DNA of 64,000 nt, from the NCBI GenBank assembly GCA_016125275.1, contig WGMB01000002.1, forward strand, positions 689,231-753,230, read 5' to 3'. Below the pieces are notes generated by a model, which was given only the letters and a program-made list of their open reading frames with translations, made no database searches and was not told the DNA's origin. The position numbers and the translations under genes were made by a program. The DNA comes from Acidobacteriota bacterium. Lineage in GTDB: Bacteria > Acidobacteriota > Terriglobia > Bryobacterales > UBA6623. Below are positions 53,968 to 62,886 of this stretch, in pieces (positions within the stretch are counted from its first letter, which is position 1; every line of letters starts with the position of its first letter).

Positions 53968-55380
53968 ATGCTGCAACTTCGCCTGGATCGGGCGGCTGTG
54001 GCCGCCGTCGTTGGTCTTTTCTTCGGATTTCCTCTCTATCTGGTCTCCGAGCCTACCGGCCCGGAGAGCCGTTCGACGGGAGGCAATTTCCCCAATGAGA
54101 GCAGTTGCGCCCGTGGCGACTGCCACGGAGGGACGCTCAATAGCGGGCCGGGCTCGGTGTCGATCACGATCGACGGCCAGCCCGCCTCGCAGTATCGCTA
54201 CCAGCCGGGCGCGACCGTGCCGGTGGTGGTGACGGTCAGCGATCCGACCAAGGTTCGCTGGGGGTTTCAAGCGACGGCGCGATCCGCCGACGGCTGCCTG
54301 CAGGCCGGGACGTTCGGCGTCTCTCCGAATGAGCAGAACGTCCAGATCATCACCGACGTCGCCACGCCGCAGGGCTGCTCGGGCTCGACGATCGAGTTTC
54401 CGGAGCACAACTTCCCCAAGGCCGGCGGGACCGAGGCGAGCTTCGAGTTCCGCTGGACAGCGCCGGCCGACGGCTTCGGCCTGGTGCGCTTCGCGGCCGC
54501 GGGCAACGCCGCCAACGGCAACAACCAGAAGACCGGCGACAACATCTACTCGGTAGAAGCGAGCATCGAGCCGCAGGGAGGGCTGCCTCCCCAGCCGGCC
54601 ATCAGCGCTGGCGGCGTGGTGCTGGCCAACCTGTCGCCCCAGATCGCCAAGGTGTCCCCGCGCGCCATCGCCTCGGTCTTCGGGGCCGACTTCACCGACC
54701 AGACCGCGCTGGCGCCGGAGGTGGACGCTAACGGAAACGTCGCGAAGAAGCTGGGAGGAAGCTGCGTGGAGGTCGACGGGGAGCGCGCACCGCTGTTCGC
54801 AATGGTGCCGACGCAGGCAAACTTCCAGACGCCGGAGAACGTGGCGGCCAACGGCGAATCGGTGCAGGTGGTCGTGATCCGCAACTGCGACGCGGCCCTG
54901 GAGACGCGCAGCGAGCCCCAGTTGGTGGAGTCGCAGCTCTGGGCGCCCGGCTTCTTCGTGTTTCCGCAGTTCGGCGGAGCCGAGGGGGCGAACCCGATCG
55001 CGGCGTTGCACGGCGGCGGACCGAACGTAGTGGCGCCGCAGGGGCTCTTTGCGGATACGCCGACGCAGACGTTCTCACCGGCCGCCGAGGGCGAGTTCGT
55101 GAGCCTGTTCCTGACCGGGCTGGGACCGACCGATCCGCCCTTCGCGGCCGGGGAAATTCCGGGCGAAGTAGCGAGCGTCACCTTCCCGGTGGAGGTCTCG
55201 ATCGGCGGCGTCGCCTTGGCGCCGGCGGACATCTTCTACGTGGGCGTTGCGCCGTGCTGCGCCGGGTTGTATCAGGCCGTGGTGAAGATTCCCGAAGGCG
55301 TCGGCGCCGGCAATCACGAGGTGGTCTTTCGCATCAATGACGTGGAGACGCCGCCGGGGCCGTTCGTGACGGTCCAGTAG
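53968..55380 (+). CDS. Exported choice-of-anchor / TIGR03437-type protein
   Basis: The protein has 470 residues with an N-terminal hydrophobic leader (about 8-28). The next part resembles the choice-of-anchor V / Reeler-like domain: STGGNFPNESSCARGDCHGGT (Cys 47, Cys 52, His 53) followed by a beta-sandwich. The second half (about 205-470) matches the TIGR03437 domain of Solibacter, with VVLANLSPQIAKVSPRAI, VFGADF and FLTGLGPTDPP. The CX4CH motif is a possible haem or metal site; it is not a classic CXXCH. TIGR03437 proteins are exported and highly expanded in this lineage, with unknown function. The gene stands alone after mutY, before a convergent sulfatase. Confidence 0.75.
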   Translation: MLQLRLDRAAVAAVVGLFFGFPLYLVSEPTGPESRSTGGNFPNESSCARGDCHGGTLNSGPGSVSITIDGQPASQYRYQPGATVPVVVTVSDPTKVRWGFQATARSADGCLQAGTFGVSPNEQNVQIITDVATPQGCSGSTIEFPEHNFPKAGGTEASFEFRWTAPADGFGLVRFAAAGNAANGNNQKTGDNIYSVEASIEPQGGLPPQPAISAGGVVLANLSPQIAKVSPRAIASVFGADFTDQTALAPEVDANGNVAKKLGGSCVEVDGERAPLFAMVPTQANFQTPENVAANGESVQVVVIRNCDAALETRSEPQLVESQLWAPGFFVFPQFGGAEGANPIAALHGGGPNVVAPQGLFADTPTQTFSPAAEGEFVSLFLTGLGPTDPPFAAGEIPGEVASVTFPVEVSIGGVALAPADIFYVGVAPCCAGLYQAVVKIPEGVGAGNHEVVFRINDVETPPGPFVTVQ

Positions 55381-55388
55381 CGGCATCA

Positions 55389-55414
55389 GAGGCCGGACAG
55401 AAATGTCCGGCCTC
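55389..55414. terminator. Stem-loop terminator between convergent genes at 55.4 kb
   Basis: GAGGCCGGACA pairs perfectly with TGTCCGGCCTC around a GAAA loop, between the stop of the TIGR03437-type gene and that of the convergent sulfatase. T-runs are weak on both sides (ACTTAG on plus), so termination may be partial. Confidence 0.55.
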
Positions 55415-55416
55415 AC

Positions 55417-56871
55417 TTAGCGGATTGCTTTGTCCGGGGGCTCCATGCGCAGCACGGCGTCCACGGGCATGTCCGCGCCGGTATCGCCGGTCTCTTTCAG
55501 CAATCGGTCCAGCTCGGCTTTCAGCTCCTCCAGCTTGGACTGCGAGCCCGGGTCGTCGATCAGGTTGTTCTTCTCGAGCGGATCGACGGCCAAGTGGTAG
55601 AGCTCGGCCTTGTGGGTCTCCGGACGGCCGGGCCCGTTGGGGTAGTGCACATACTTCCAGTCGTCGGTGCGCACGCCGCGGACGTTCGGCGTGTAGGGAA
55701 ACTGCGTCTCGAAGTTGTACTCATAGAGCCAGCTCTTGCGCCAATCCGGGTCCTCGCCGGTGGAGACCAAGCGCTTGAAGCTGTGTCCCTGCGCGCCCGG
55801 CAGCGGAGGCAGGCCGCAGATGTCGACCACCGACGGGGCCACGTCGATGTTGAGAACCTGCTGCTCGATCACCCGCGGCTGCGCGATCAGCGGCGGGTAG
55901 CGCGCCAGCAGGGGGACGCGAATGGACTCCTCCCACATGGTCCGCTTGTCGATGGAGGCGTGCTCGCCCAGCAGAAAGCCGTTGTCCCCGGCGAAGATGA
56001 TCAACGTGTCGTCGAGCCGTCCCGCCTTCGCCAGCGCCTCGTAGACGCGGCCCACGGAATCGTCCACCGAAAGGATCGTGGCGTAGTAGTTGCGGATGAA
56101 CTTGCCGAAGTCCTCGAGACCGTAGAGGTTGCCGTCGATGCCGTGCCAGGTGGCGATGCGGTCTTCTACCCACTGCGGCAAGGGATCGAGCAGGCGGGCC
56201 GTTTCGGGTTCGGTGGCGGGAATGTCGTCGAAGGCGTGCTCGTAGGGCTTGTCGGGAATCCAGACCCCGTGCGGCGCTTTGTGGCCCAGGCAAAGCAGAA
56301 AGGGCTTGTCGTGCGGCTGCGAGAGCCAGTCGACCGCGAAGTCCGTGACCACGTTGGTGTAGTAGCCGGGGACCTCGCGGCGCTCGCCGTTGACGTTGAA
56401 GGTCGTATCCCAGTAGGTTCCCTGCCCTTTGTGGCTGATCCAGTAGTCGAAGCCCGGGCGCTTCTCGTCGTTGTCCTCGCCCATGTGCCACTTGCCGATA
56501 TAGGCGGTCTCGTAGCCGGCGTCGTGCAGCGCCACCGGAAAGCTCGGCAGGTCGACCGGGTACTCGGTGAAGTTGTTGAGCACGCCGTGGCTGTGGGCGT
56601 AGCGTCCGGAGAGAAAGCTGGCGCGCGACGGCGAGCACAGCGAGGTGGTCACGAAGGCGTTGGCGAAACGCACGCCTTCATTGGCGATGCGGTCGAGGTT
56701 GGGCGTCTTGAGAAAGGGATGCCCAGCCGCCGAGAGCGCGTCCCAGCGCTGGTCGTCGGTGAGGATGAAGACGACGTTGGGACGAGCGGCGGTCTCCGGC
56801 TGGGGCGACGAGCAGGCCGCGGCGGTCAGCGACGCGGCGCCGATGCGGAGAAAGTCTCTACGGTTGATCAT
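55417..56871 (-). CDS. Exported sulfatase (arylsulfatase family)
   Basis: The protein has 484 residues with a Tat-like leader (INRRDFLRIGAASLTAAAC, Cys at about 21 lipobox-like). The mature part has NVVFILTDDQRWD (calcium Asp pair), CSPSR (Cys for formylglycine, near residue 79) and the later GDNGFLLGEH motif. The segment YIGKWHMGED supplies the other metal/sulfate ligands. It is a second Cys-type sulfatase in the window, and it too depends on a maturing enzyme. The substrate is unknown; a late KAELYHLAVDPLEKNNL segment is typical of sulfatases from heparan/iduronate-like groups, but not specific. It converges with the TIGR03437-type gene. Confidence 0.92.
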   Translation of the reverse strand: MINRRDFLRIGAASLTAAACSSPQPETAARPNVVFILTDDQRWDALSAAGHPFLKTPNLDRIANEGVRFANAFVTTSLCSPSRASFLSGRYAHSHGVLNNFTEYPVDLPSFPVALHDAGYETAYIGKWHMGEDNDEKRPGFDYWISHKGQGTYWDTTFNVNGERREVPGYYTNVVTDFAVDWLSQPHDKPFLLCLGHKAPHGVWIPDKPYEHAFDDIPATEPETARLLDPLPQWVEDRIATWHGIDGNLYGLEDFGKFIRNYYATILSVDDSVGRVYEALAKAGRLDDTLIIFAGDNGFLLGEHASIDKRTMWEESIRVPLLARYPPLIAQPRVIEQQVLNIDVAPSVVDICGLPPLPGAQGHSFKRLVSTGEDPDWRKSWLYEYNFETQFPYTPNVRGVRTDDWKYVHYPNGPGRPETHKAELYHLAVDPLEKNNLIDDPGSQSKLEELKAELDRLLKETGDTGADMPVDAVLRMEPPDKAIR

Positions 56872-56949
56872 GGGCTGCGGGGACAGCCGTCACGGTATCA
56901 CCGCAGCCGAATCGATGGCAATTCGCGCTCGGGACCCCCAACACACTGC

Positions 56950-57741
56950 TTAGTTGGAGGCGCCGAACGGAATCGGGAGCCCCAGCGGCCCGGTGGTGGT
57001 CGAGTTGGTGTTTTGGTTCGTCGACGGCCGCCGTTGGGGCGCGGTGCGCGTGGGACGCGACAGGGCGTTGTCGAAGGTCAGCTCTTCGGGCGTGAAGTCC
57101 ATGTCGCGGTCGAGCACCATCTCGAGCTGGGTGCCCTGCTCGAGCACCGCGTCCGGCCCGCGCGTCAGCAGCACGCCAGCCAAGCCCGCCGCTGCGCCGA
57201 CAGCCGAGCCCATGCCCAGGCCGCGGATGGGGTTGCCGCCGGCCGCGCCCGCGATCACGCCGACGCCTGCTCCGGTGGAGGCGGCTCCGGCCACGGTCTT
57301 GGCGTCATCGCCCTTGCCGCCTTGCCCCTTGATCTCGCCGCTCTCGCGGTCGAGGGTCTCCTCGGAGGTCCCTTCCAAAGCGCCCAGGCTGCCGCGGAAG
57401 TCGCGGATCACGCCGTTGGGCAGGATCATCTGCTCGAAGACGATGTGCATCTCGGCCTTGCCCTTCACGCGTCCGGCGCGTTTGACCTCGGTCACCTGGC
57501 CGGTGACGTAAGCCCCTGCGGGAATGACGATGCGGCCGTCGAGGGCAACGGGAAAGACGCTCTCCAGATAGATCCGGTCCCCCGGAGCGGAGTTCTTGGT
57601 GCTGACGGAGTTGATCAGAGCCAGGGGGATGCGGGTGCCGCGCGGGATGACGATGTCGCCCTCGGGCGGCTCGGTCCGTTCGATGAGCTGCGCAGGAAGC
57701 GCGGGGAACAGCAGCAGAAAACAGAGAGCGAAGCGGCGCAT
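56950..57741 (-). CDS. VirB10/TrbI C-terminal-like exported protein
   Basis: The protein has 263 residues from the ATG at 57741, which starts a Sec signal (MRRFALCFLLLFPALPAQ). A beta-rich domain (about 25-125) is followed by a Gly/Ala-rich stretch (about 140-190, TGAGVGVIAGAAGG) and a short strand region (QLEMVLDRDMDF). The first domain (VIPRGTRIPLALINSVSTKN) matches the C-terminal beta-barrel domain of VirB10/TrbI, as found in many stand-alone envelope proteins of Acidobacteria. There are no secretion-system neighbours, so a conjugation role is unlikely. The Thr/Asn-rich tail (NQNTNSTTTG) is probably disordered. Confidence 0.68.
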   Translation of the reverse strand: MRRFALCFLLLFPALPAQLIERTEPPEGDIVIPRGTRIPLALINSVSTKNSAPGDRIYLESVFPVALDGRIVIPAGAYVTGQVTEVKRAGRVKGKAEMHIVFEQMILPNGVIRDFRGSLGALEGTSEETLDRESGEIKGQGGKGDDAKTVAGAASTGAGVGVIAGAAGGNPIRGLGMGSAVGAAAGLAGVLLTRGPDAVLEQGTQLEMVLDRDMDFTPEELTFDNALSRPTRTAPQRRPSTNQNTNSTTTGPLGLPIPFGASN

Positions 57742-57846
57742 GGCGGTCGACCTTGTTCGGTTGGACCTAGAATACTCCCGGTCGGTTCCGACGCAGCCCG
57801 TTAAATCCGTGTAAAAGCGAACAGAAGGGCGCACTTGGGGCTTCGC

Positions 57847-59088
57847 TCACATCGCGTCGTCGAGGTCTCCGGTCAGCAGCATCCCTTCGATGACCACCGC
57901 CGCCTGCCAGACGCGGTTGAGGGCTCGGACGTAGTCGCGCTGCAGCTCGAACCAGCCGCGCTGCGCAATCAGGGCCTGGGGATAGGCCGCGGCCATGCGC
58001 TGAAAGCCGGCCATCTGCAGCCGGTAAGCCTCTTCGGCGCGGGGCAGCATCTCCTCCCGATAGCGCTTGGCCAGGATGGCGGAGGAGGCGAACTCGGCGT
58101 AGACGGCGGCCAAGCGTTCGTGCAGTGAGAGCTTCACCCACTCGGCTTCGGCGCGGGCGCCCTCGAGCTCAGCCTTGGCGGCGGCGATGCCGGCCCGGTT
58201 GCGGTTGAACAGGGGCAGGTCGACGCCGACCTGAAAGAAGGCCTCCCGGCCGATGGGCTGGCCGCGGATGAAGATGGCGGGGTTGTGGCGAAAGCCGCCC
58301 TCGGCCTTGATGTCGGGCACGACCTGGGCCCGCTCGCGATCCACGCGCGCTTCGGCGCGGGCGATCTCGGCGGCGGCGTGGTCGAGCTCGGGGCTCTCGG
58401 CGAGGATTCTCTCGATAGCGTCCTGGTGGGTCAGGACCGGCAGCTCCTCGAGCGCCCCGGCGAGATCGCGCCGAGCCATGGCAGGGTCTCCCATGGCGGC
58501 GGCCAGTTGACGCCAAAGCGACTCCTGCTCCAGGCGGGCCTGCTCGAGAGCCATCTCCGCGCCCTGCGCCTCGATCTCGGCCTGCAACAAGTCCGGCCGG
58601 TCCGCTTGGCCGACATTGGCGAGCTGCCGGGTCACCGTCACGGCTTCGCGGGCCACGCCGGCCAGGCGGGTCTGCACCTCCACCAAGCGTCCGGCGGCCA
58701 GGGCGGCGTAGAACAGGGCCCGCATGTGGTTGAGGGCCCGCTGCCGCTGCGCGTCGAGATCAGCCTCTGCGGCGCTGCGCTCGTGCTCGCGGACGCGCTG
58801 TTCGAGGCTGAGCTTGCCGCCGGTGACGATGCGTTGCTCGATGAAGGCGCCGAACTCGCCGCCGCGCAGCTCGGGGACGCGGCTGAGCTCGTCGCCGGTG
58901 GCCCCGATGGTGGGGTTGGGATAGCGGCCGGCCTGCTTGCGGCGCGCCTCGGCGGCGTCCACGGCGGCGGCGACCTTGCGCAACGAGGGGTGCCTTTCGA
59001 GCGTGATGGCCTCGGCGTCGGCGAGGGTGAGCGGCTCTTGCGCCGGGCAGAGGGCGGCTGCGCAGAGAAGCAGGAGGAGGCCTCTCAT
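57847..59088 (-). CDS. TolC-family outer-membrane efflux channel (CusC/CzcC type)
   Basis: The protein has 413 residues with a Sec signal (about 1-17). Two TolC-repeat halves are seen, each with the LADAEAITLERHPSL-type opening, long amphipathic helices rich in Ala, Glu, Arg, and beta-strand segments near 60-80 and 260-280 (GGFRHNPAIF, VGVDLPLFNRN). Three copies would form a channel-tunnel through the outer membrane that links to an inner-membrane pump and a periplasmic adaptor; neither pump nor adaptor gene is in this window. It overlaps the upstream multicopper oxidase by four bases (59085-59088), so the pair is translated together and metal (copper) export is the likely job. Confidence 0.87.
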   Translation of the reverse strand: MRGLLLLLCAAALCPAQEPLTLADAEAITLERHPSLRKVAAAVDAAEARRKQAGRYPNPTIGATGDELSRVPELRGGEFGAFIEQRIVTGGKLSLEQRVREHERSAAEADLDAQRQRALNHMRALFYAALAAGRLVEVQTRLAGVAREAVTVTRQLANVGQADRPDLLQAEIEAQGAEMALEQARLEQESLWRQLAAAMGDPAMARRDLAGALEELPVLTHQDAIERILAESPELDHAAAEIARAEARVDRERAQVVPDIKAEGGFRHNPAIFIRGQPIGREAFFQVGVDLPLFNRNRAGIAAAKAELEGARAEAEWVKLSLHERLAAVYAEFASSAILAKRYREEMLPRAEEAYRLQMAGFQRMAAAYPQALIAQRGWFELQRDYVRALNRVWQAAVVIEGMLLTGDLDDAM

Positions 59089-60464
59089 GCCTTTTCCCGG
59101 CGCTCCCGCTCGAGCTGCGCGATGTGGTCGAAGCCGGCGTCGTCGAGCACCCGCAGGTAAGTCATCATGCCCATCGTGGCGGCCGTCCAGCCCTGGCGCA
59201 GCCCGTGGTTGCGCGGCTCGTCGGCGTAGTCCTCATCCATGGGCATCCACATATCCTGGGGAAAGCCCGGGGTGAGCCCGGCGTCCGGCGCCGGCGCGAC
59301 CGTCGCGCCATGGTGGGCGTGCTCCGGCGGGTGGTGGGCGGAGTGATCCGTCGCGGGATTCGCGGCCTGCTCCGGGCGGGCGACCATGGTCGAAGTCGGC
59401 CGTTCGGCGTCGGCGGCCATCCCCAGGCCGCGGCCCAGGGCCGGACCGTTGTGGTCGGCCAGGGCGGCGCCGCCCACGATGCCCATGCCGTGCTCCATGC
59501 TGCCGCCAGAGATCATGCCGGCGCCGCCGTGGGACATCGGTCCGACCATCGAGACCATCTGGTTCATACCGTGGTGCGGCAAGTGGCAGTGCAGCATCCA
59601 GTCGCCGGGGTTGGTCGCCTCGACCTCCACGGTGCGGACCTGCGCCACGCCCACCAGAGTGGTGTTGCCGCGAATCCAGGCCGTCTCGGGAACCCGGCCG
59701 CCCTCGGTGCCGGTCATCGTCCACTGGTAGCCGTGCAGATGCATCGGGTGGTGGTCCATGCCGAGGTTCACGAAGCGAAACCGCACGCGCTCGCCCACCC
59801 GGCAGACGGCCGGAATGATGTGCGGACCGGAGCGGCCGTTCATGGTCAGCCAGTTGAACTCCATCGACAGCGTGTTGGGCACGGTGTTGTTGGGCAGCAG
59901 CGCGAACTCCTGCAGGATGTAGCCGTAATCCCTGTCCACCGCCGGCAGGTAGTTCTGTTTGGGATGGATGATGAACCAGCCGATCATCCCGAACATCTGC
60001 TGCATGGCCATGTGGGAGTGGTAGAAGAACGAGCCGTGCTGGTGCAGGGTGAACTCGTAGGTGAACCGGCCGCCGGGCGGCACCGGATCTTGCGAGATGC
60101 CGGGCACGCCGTCCATCTCGATCGGCACCTCGAGGCCGTGCCAGTGCACCGTCGTCATCTCGGGCAAACGGTTCTCGAAGACGATGCGGACGCGGTCGCC
60201 CTGGTGGACCTCGATGGTCGGTCCCGGCATGGAGCCGTTGTAGCCCCACAGGTCCATCACGCGCCCCTTGACGAGCTCCACACGCACGGGTTCGGCGACC
60301 AGGTGGAACTCCTTGGCGCCGTCGACGACCTCGAAGGGCAGTTTGGGGACGCCGGGAACCTCGACCGGGACGGGCGGAGGCTGCGCCCGCAGAACGTCGC
60401 GGCCGGCCCAAGCTCCGCCGCCCCAGGCGGCCAGCTTCCGAAAGAAGTCGCGTCGCTGTTTCAT
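59085..60464 (-). CDS. Exported multicopper oxidase (CopA-like) with His/Met-rich tail
   Basis: The protein has 459 residues with a leader (RRDFFRKLAAWGGGAWAG) of Tat type. All four copper motifs of the family are present: HWHGL (about 106), HSHMAM (about 149), HPMHLHGYQW (about 242) and HCHLPHHGMNQM (about 294). These hold the type 1 blue copper and the type 2/3 trinuclear cluster that reduces oxygen to water. Residues about 305-410 form a His/Met/Gly-rich segment (GGSMEHGMG, DHSAHHPPEHAHHG) likely to sequester Cu(I). Its 3' end overlaps the TolC gene's start. CopA relatives oxidise periplasmic Cu(I) and confer copper tolerance. Confidence 0.9.
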   Translation of the reverse strand: MKQRRDFFRKLAAWGGGAWAGRDVLRAQPPPVPVEVPGVPKLPFEVVDGAKEFHLVAEPVRVELVKGRVMDLWGYNGSMPGPTIEVHQGDRVRIVFENRLPEMTTVHWHGLEVPIEMDGVPGISQDPVPPGGRFTYEFTLHQHGSFFYHSHMAMQQMFGMIGWFIIHPKQNYLPAVDRDYGYILQEFALLPNNTVPNTLSMEFNWLTMNGRSGPHIIPAVCRVGERVRFRFVNLGMDHHPMHLHGYQWTMTGTEGGRVPETAWIRGNTTLVGVAQVRTVEVEATNPGDWMLHCHLPHHGMNQMVSMVGPMSHGGAGMISGGSMEHGMGIVGGAALADHNGPALGRGLGMAADAERPTSTMVARPEQAANPATDHSAHHPPEHAHHGATVAPAPDAGLTPGFPQDMWMPMDEDYADEPRNHGLRQGWTAATMGMMTYLRVLDDAGFDHIAQLERERREKA

Positions 60465-60506
60465 CGCTCGCCTCTACTTTGGCGCCATTGCGGCTCGTCC
60501 AGGTAG

Positions 60507-62189
60507 TCAGCGCACGGTCACGGGCTTGCCCCGCAGGGCGAAGGCGGTGAAGAAGCCCGCGTCGAGCCCCTCGGCTGCGAAGGCCCCCCGCGCGGGCAGG
60601 CTCGCCAAGCCCACGAACAGCGCCGCCGTGGAGGAGACGCCGCTGCCGGCGCTGGCGGGAACGTTCGCCAGATAGTCGGCGTGGATCGTGAAGCGACCCG
60701 CGTCTGCAGGGGCCGTGCAAAACAGCGTGGAGGTCACGTTGTTGTTGTTATTGGCCGCGTCGGAGCTGATCAGCAGGATGCGGACGTAGTCCGCGGCGGC
60801 ATCGGCCGGCGTCCACTCGACGGTCAGCCCGGCGGAGCGGTCGACGGCGGAGCCCCCGCCCTGGATCGTCCAAGCCGGCGGCGCGGGCGTCTCCGCCCCG
60901 GCCTGAAAGGTCCCGACAGCCGCCGTTCCCTTGCCTTCGAGGGTGTAGCCGCCCGGCTCCAGATAGTGCTCTTGCGGGGAGCTGAACAGCGTCTCGTACA
61001 GCCCCGTGCCCGGCGTGGTGGTGAGAAAGCGCGAGCCGCCGGGCCCGCGCACGATGAGTTGCCCCGCGTCGAGCGGAGAGGAGAAGCGGAGGTCCGGGCC
61101 GACGTTGCGGATGCCGCCGGCGGAGTCCCGCTCGGTGTAGACGGCGCAGGAGCCCAGCGGCGGCAGCGAGAAGGCCGGGTTGAAGTGCCAGCCGCGCTGG
61201 TTGAGGGCCTCGAACGAGCCGGCGCCAGTGTCCTGCGTATCGCTGACCGAGCCGGCCTCGAAGAGCACGCGGGAGAGCAGCGCCAGGCCGATGCGATCGG
61301 CTCCGGCGGGCCCCACGTGCGGCGCCAGGGGATCGTCGCAGCGGCCTCCGTCCGCGTCGATCGAAAGCGTCGCGACGTTGCTGACCACGCCGCCGGCGAC
61401 GCGAAACCAAAGCGGCGCGTAGCAGCCTTCGGAGGCGTCGGAGGGAACCTCGACGACGATCTGGTCCAAGCCGGCGAACTCAGGACTGCGGCCGGCGTAG
61501 AGCACATTGGTCGCCTTGGCTCCGCCGACAAAGACTTCGAGACCGGCCTGGGCGCTCAGGTCGACCACTGCACCGGCGTCGAGCGGCCGCAGGTTGTCCG
61601 CGCCGGCGATGGCGCCGAGCCCGGTGGCCCACAGCGTGATCACCTGCCCCGGCCGGGCGCTGCGCTCGGTGGAGTTGAGCGGTTGATCGGCGGCTGAGAC
61701 GTAGTTGTTGGCGATGGCCGGCCCGCGGCCGGAGGCGTTTACGGTGAACAGGCCCACGGCCGACGGCGCGATGGTGACGTCGACCGGCACCGAGTTGGCG
61801 TTGCCGTCGCGGTCATCGAAGCGGATGCGCAGAGTCGCCGGGCCGATGGGCGCGTTGGACGGCATGATGGCGTTGACCTGCGCTTCGCTGACGAACAAAG
61901 GGATGACGGCGATGTCCGGGAAGCCCGCCCGCGACACCGTAATCGTCACCCCGCCCAGCGACGGCGACAGGGGGAACGTGGTCGCCTGCACGGCCGTGAG
62001 CGGACCCACGGCCTTGCCGAATACCGAGAAGATCGAGCCCTGCGCGATGGCGCCGCTGGCGAACTCCGGCGGCTGGTAGCTGGCGGCGTTGACGACGCTG
62101 CTGGAAACGAACACCGGGTGGGCTCGCGCATCGAAACAAAACCCCAGAATCCACGCCGCGCACACCACCCCCGCCCAGGCCCTAACCAT
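60507..62189 (-). CDS. TIGR03437-family exported protein
   Basis: The protein has 560 residues with a Sec signal (about 1-23, ending ARA). The Solibacter signature VNAASYQPPEFASGAIAQGS (about 34-53) is followed by VFGKAVGP and VSEAQVNAIMPSNAP, and a WATGLG segment with the rest of the TIGR03437 C-terminal domain (about 130-280). The second half (about 290-560) is a beta-rich region with no recognised domain; QGGGSAVDR and a run of Asn (DAANNNNN) are visible. The start at 62189 has TAGAAT seven bases upstream. Function unknown; the family is exported and hugely expanded in Bryobacterales. Confidence 0.8.
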   Translation of the reverse strand: MVRAWAGVVCAAWILGFCFDARAHPVFVSSSVVNAASYQPPEFASGAIAQGSIFSVFGKAVGPLTAVQATTFPLSPSLGGVTITVSRAGFPDIAVIPLFVSEAQVNAIMPSNAPIGPATLRIRFDDRDGNANSVPVDVTIAPSAVGLFTVNASGRGPAIANNYVSAADQPLNSTERSARPGQVITLWATGLGAIAGADNLRPLDAGAVVDLSAQAGLEVFVGGAKATNVLYAGRSPEFAGLDQIVVEVPSDASEGCYAPLWFRVAGGVVSNVATLSIDADGGRCDDPLAPHVGPAGADRIGLALLSRVLFEAGSVSDTQDTGAGSFEALNQRGWHFNPAFSLPPLGSCAVYTERDSAGGIRNVGPDLRFSSPLDAGQLIVRGPGGSRFLTTTPGTGLYETLFSSPQEHYLEPGGYTLEGKGTAAVGTFQAGAETPAPPAWTIQGGGSAVDRSAGLTVEWTPADAAADYVRILLISSDAANNNNNVTSTLFCTAPADAGRFTIHADYLANVPASAGSGVSSTAALFVGLASLPARGAFAAEGLDAGFFTAFALRGKPVTVR

Positions 62190-62196
62190 GCCTCTG

Positions 62197-62202
62197 ATTC
62201 TA
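62197..62202 (-). promoter_or_regulatory. -10-like TAGAAT seven bases before the TIGR03437 protein start
   Basis: On the minus strand TAGAAT is followed by CAGAGGC and the ATG at 62189. The AGAGG could be a short ribosome-binding site but is only about two bases from the start. Confidence 0.45.
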
Positions 62203-62240
62203 CGAGGCCGTGCTATCCTCAGACCTTGGTCCGGCCTACA

Positions 62241-62834
62241 ATGCGGTTGCCAATCGCACTTTTTTCGCTCGCATTGCTACTGAATTCGCCGGTCCGAGGC
62301 CAACTGATCGAGGCTTCCGTGTATGGCGGATCGACTCGGGCTCACGGCGAGGATTTAGGGCGTTTCGGCTTCGCGCAGCAACCGATTACTCTCGAGAACG
62401 GCTTCAAGACGGGCGTGCGGCTGAGCCTCAACAGCGGTCCGCTGACCGGCCACGAGCTCAGCTACGGTTACGAGCGCTACAACCTGGAGATCGGCGGGCA
62501 GACCGAGTCGAAGGCGAGCGTGCAGCAGTTCTTCTACGACTTCGTGGTGCACTTTACGCCGCGCTCGGTTTCGATCCGTCCGTTCGTGCTGGCCGGCGCC
62601 GGCTACGCCAACTTTTCGCCCGGCGACGGTGGGGTTTTTGCCGGAGCGGGCGGAACCAACGAGTTCGGCGTGAACTTCGGCGGCGGGTTGAAGATCAAGA
62701 TGCACCGCTTCTTCGGCATCCGCTTCGACGTCCGAGATCACTTGACGCGCAAACCGAACTTCCTGGATCTTTCCGGCCTCAGCGGTGGATTGCACCGCAT
62801 GGAGTACTCCGCCGGCGCCTCGTTCCTGTTCTGA
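62241..62834 (+). CDS. Outer-membrane beta-barrel protein (OMP_b-brl type)
   Basis: The protein has 197 residues from the ATG at 62241, where a Sec signal (LPIALFSLALLLNSPVRGQ) begins; the frame upstream is a shadow of the divergent gene. The mature part is about eight alternating amphipathic strands (IEASVYGGSTRA, HELSYGYERYNLEI, FYDFVVHFT, IRPFVLAGAGYANF, NFGGGLKIKM, FGIRFDVRDHL, RMEYSAGASFLF) ending in Phe, the outer-membrane assembly signal. It resembles small OmpX/OmpW-like eight-strand barrels. It stands alone; function unknown. TACAAT overlaps the ATG itself, so the promoter cannot be placed. Confidence 0.8.
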   Translation: MRLPIALFSLALLLNSPVRGQLIEASVYGGSTRAHGEDLGRFGFAQQPITLENGFKTGVRLSLNSGPLTGHELSYGYERYNLEIGGQTESKASVQQFFYDFVVHFTPRSVSIRPFVLAGAGYANFSPGDGGVFAGAGGTNEFGVNFGGGLKIKMHRFFGIRFDVRDHLTRKPNFLDLSGLSGGLHRMEYSAGASFLF

Positions 62835-62870
62835 GCCCCGCCCCGAAGGATGCGCGGCGCGCGGATCGGC

Positions 62871-62876
62871 TACACT
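62871..62876 (+). promoter_or_regulatory. -10-like TACACT ten bases before the SGNH hydrolase start
   Basis: TACACT is followed by AGCCAACGCC and the GTG at 62887. No Shine-Dalgarno is present. Confidence 0.4.
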
Positions 62877-62886
62877 AGCCAACGCC

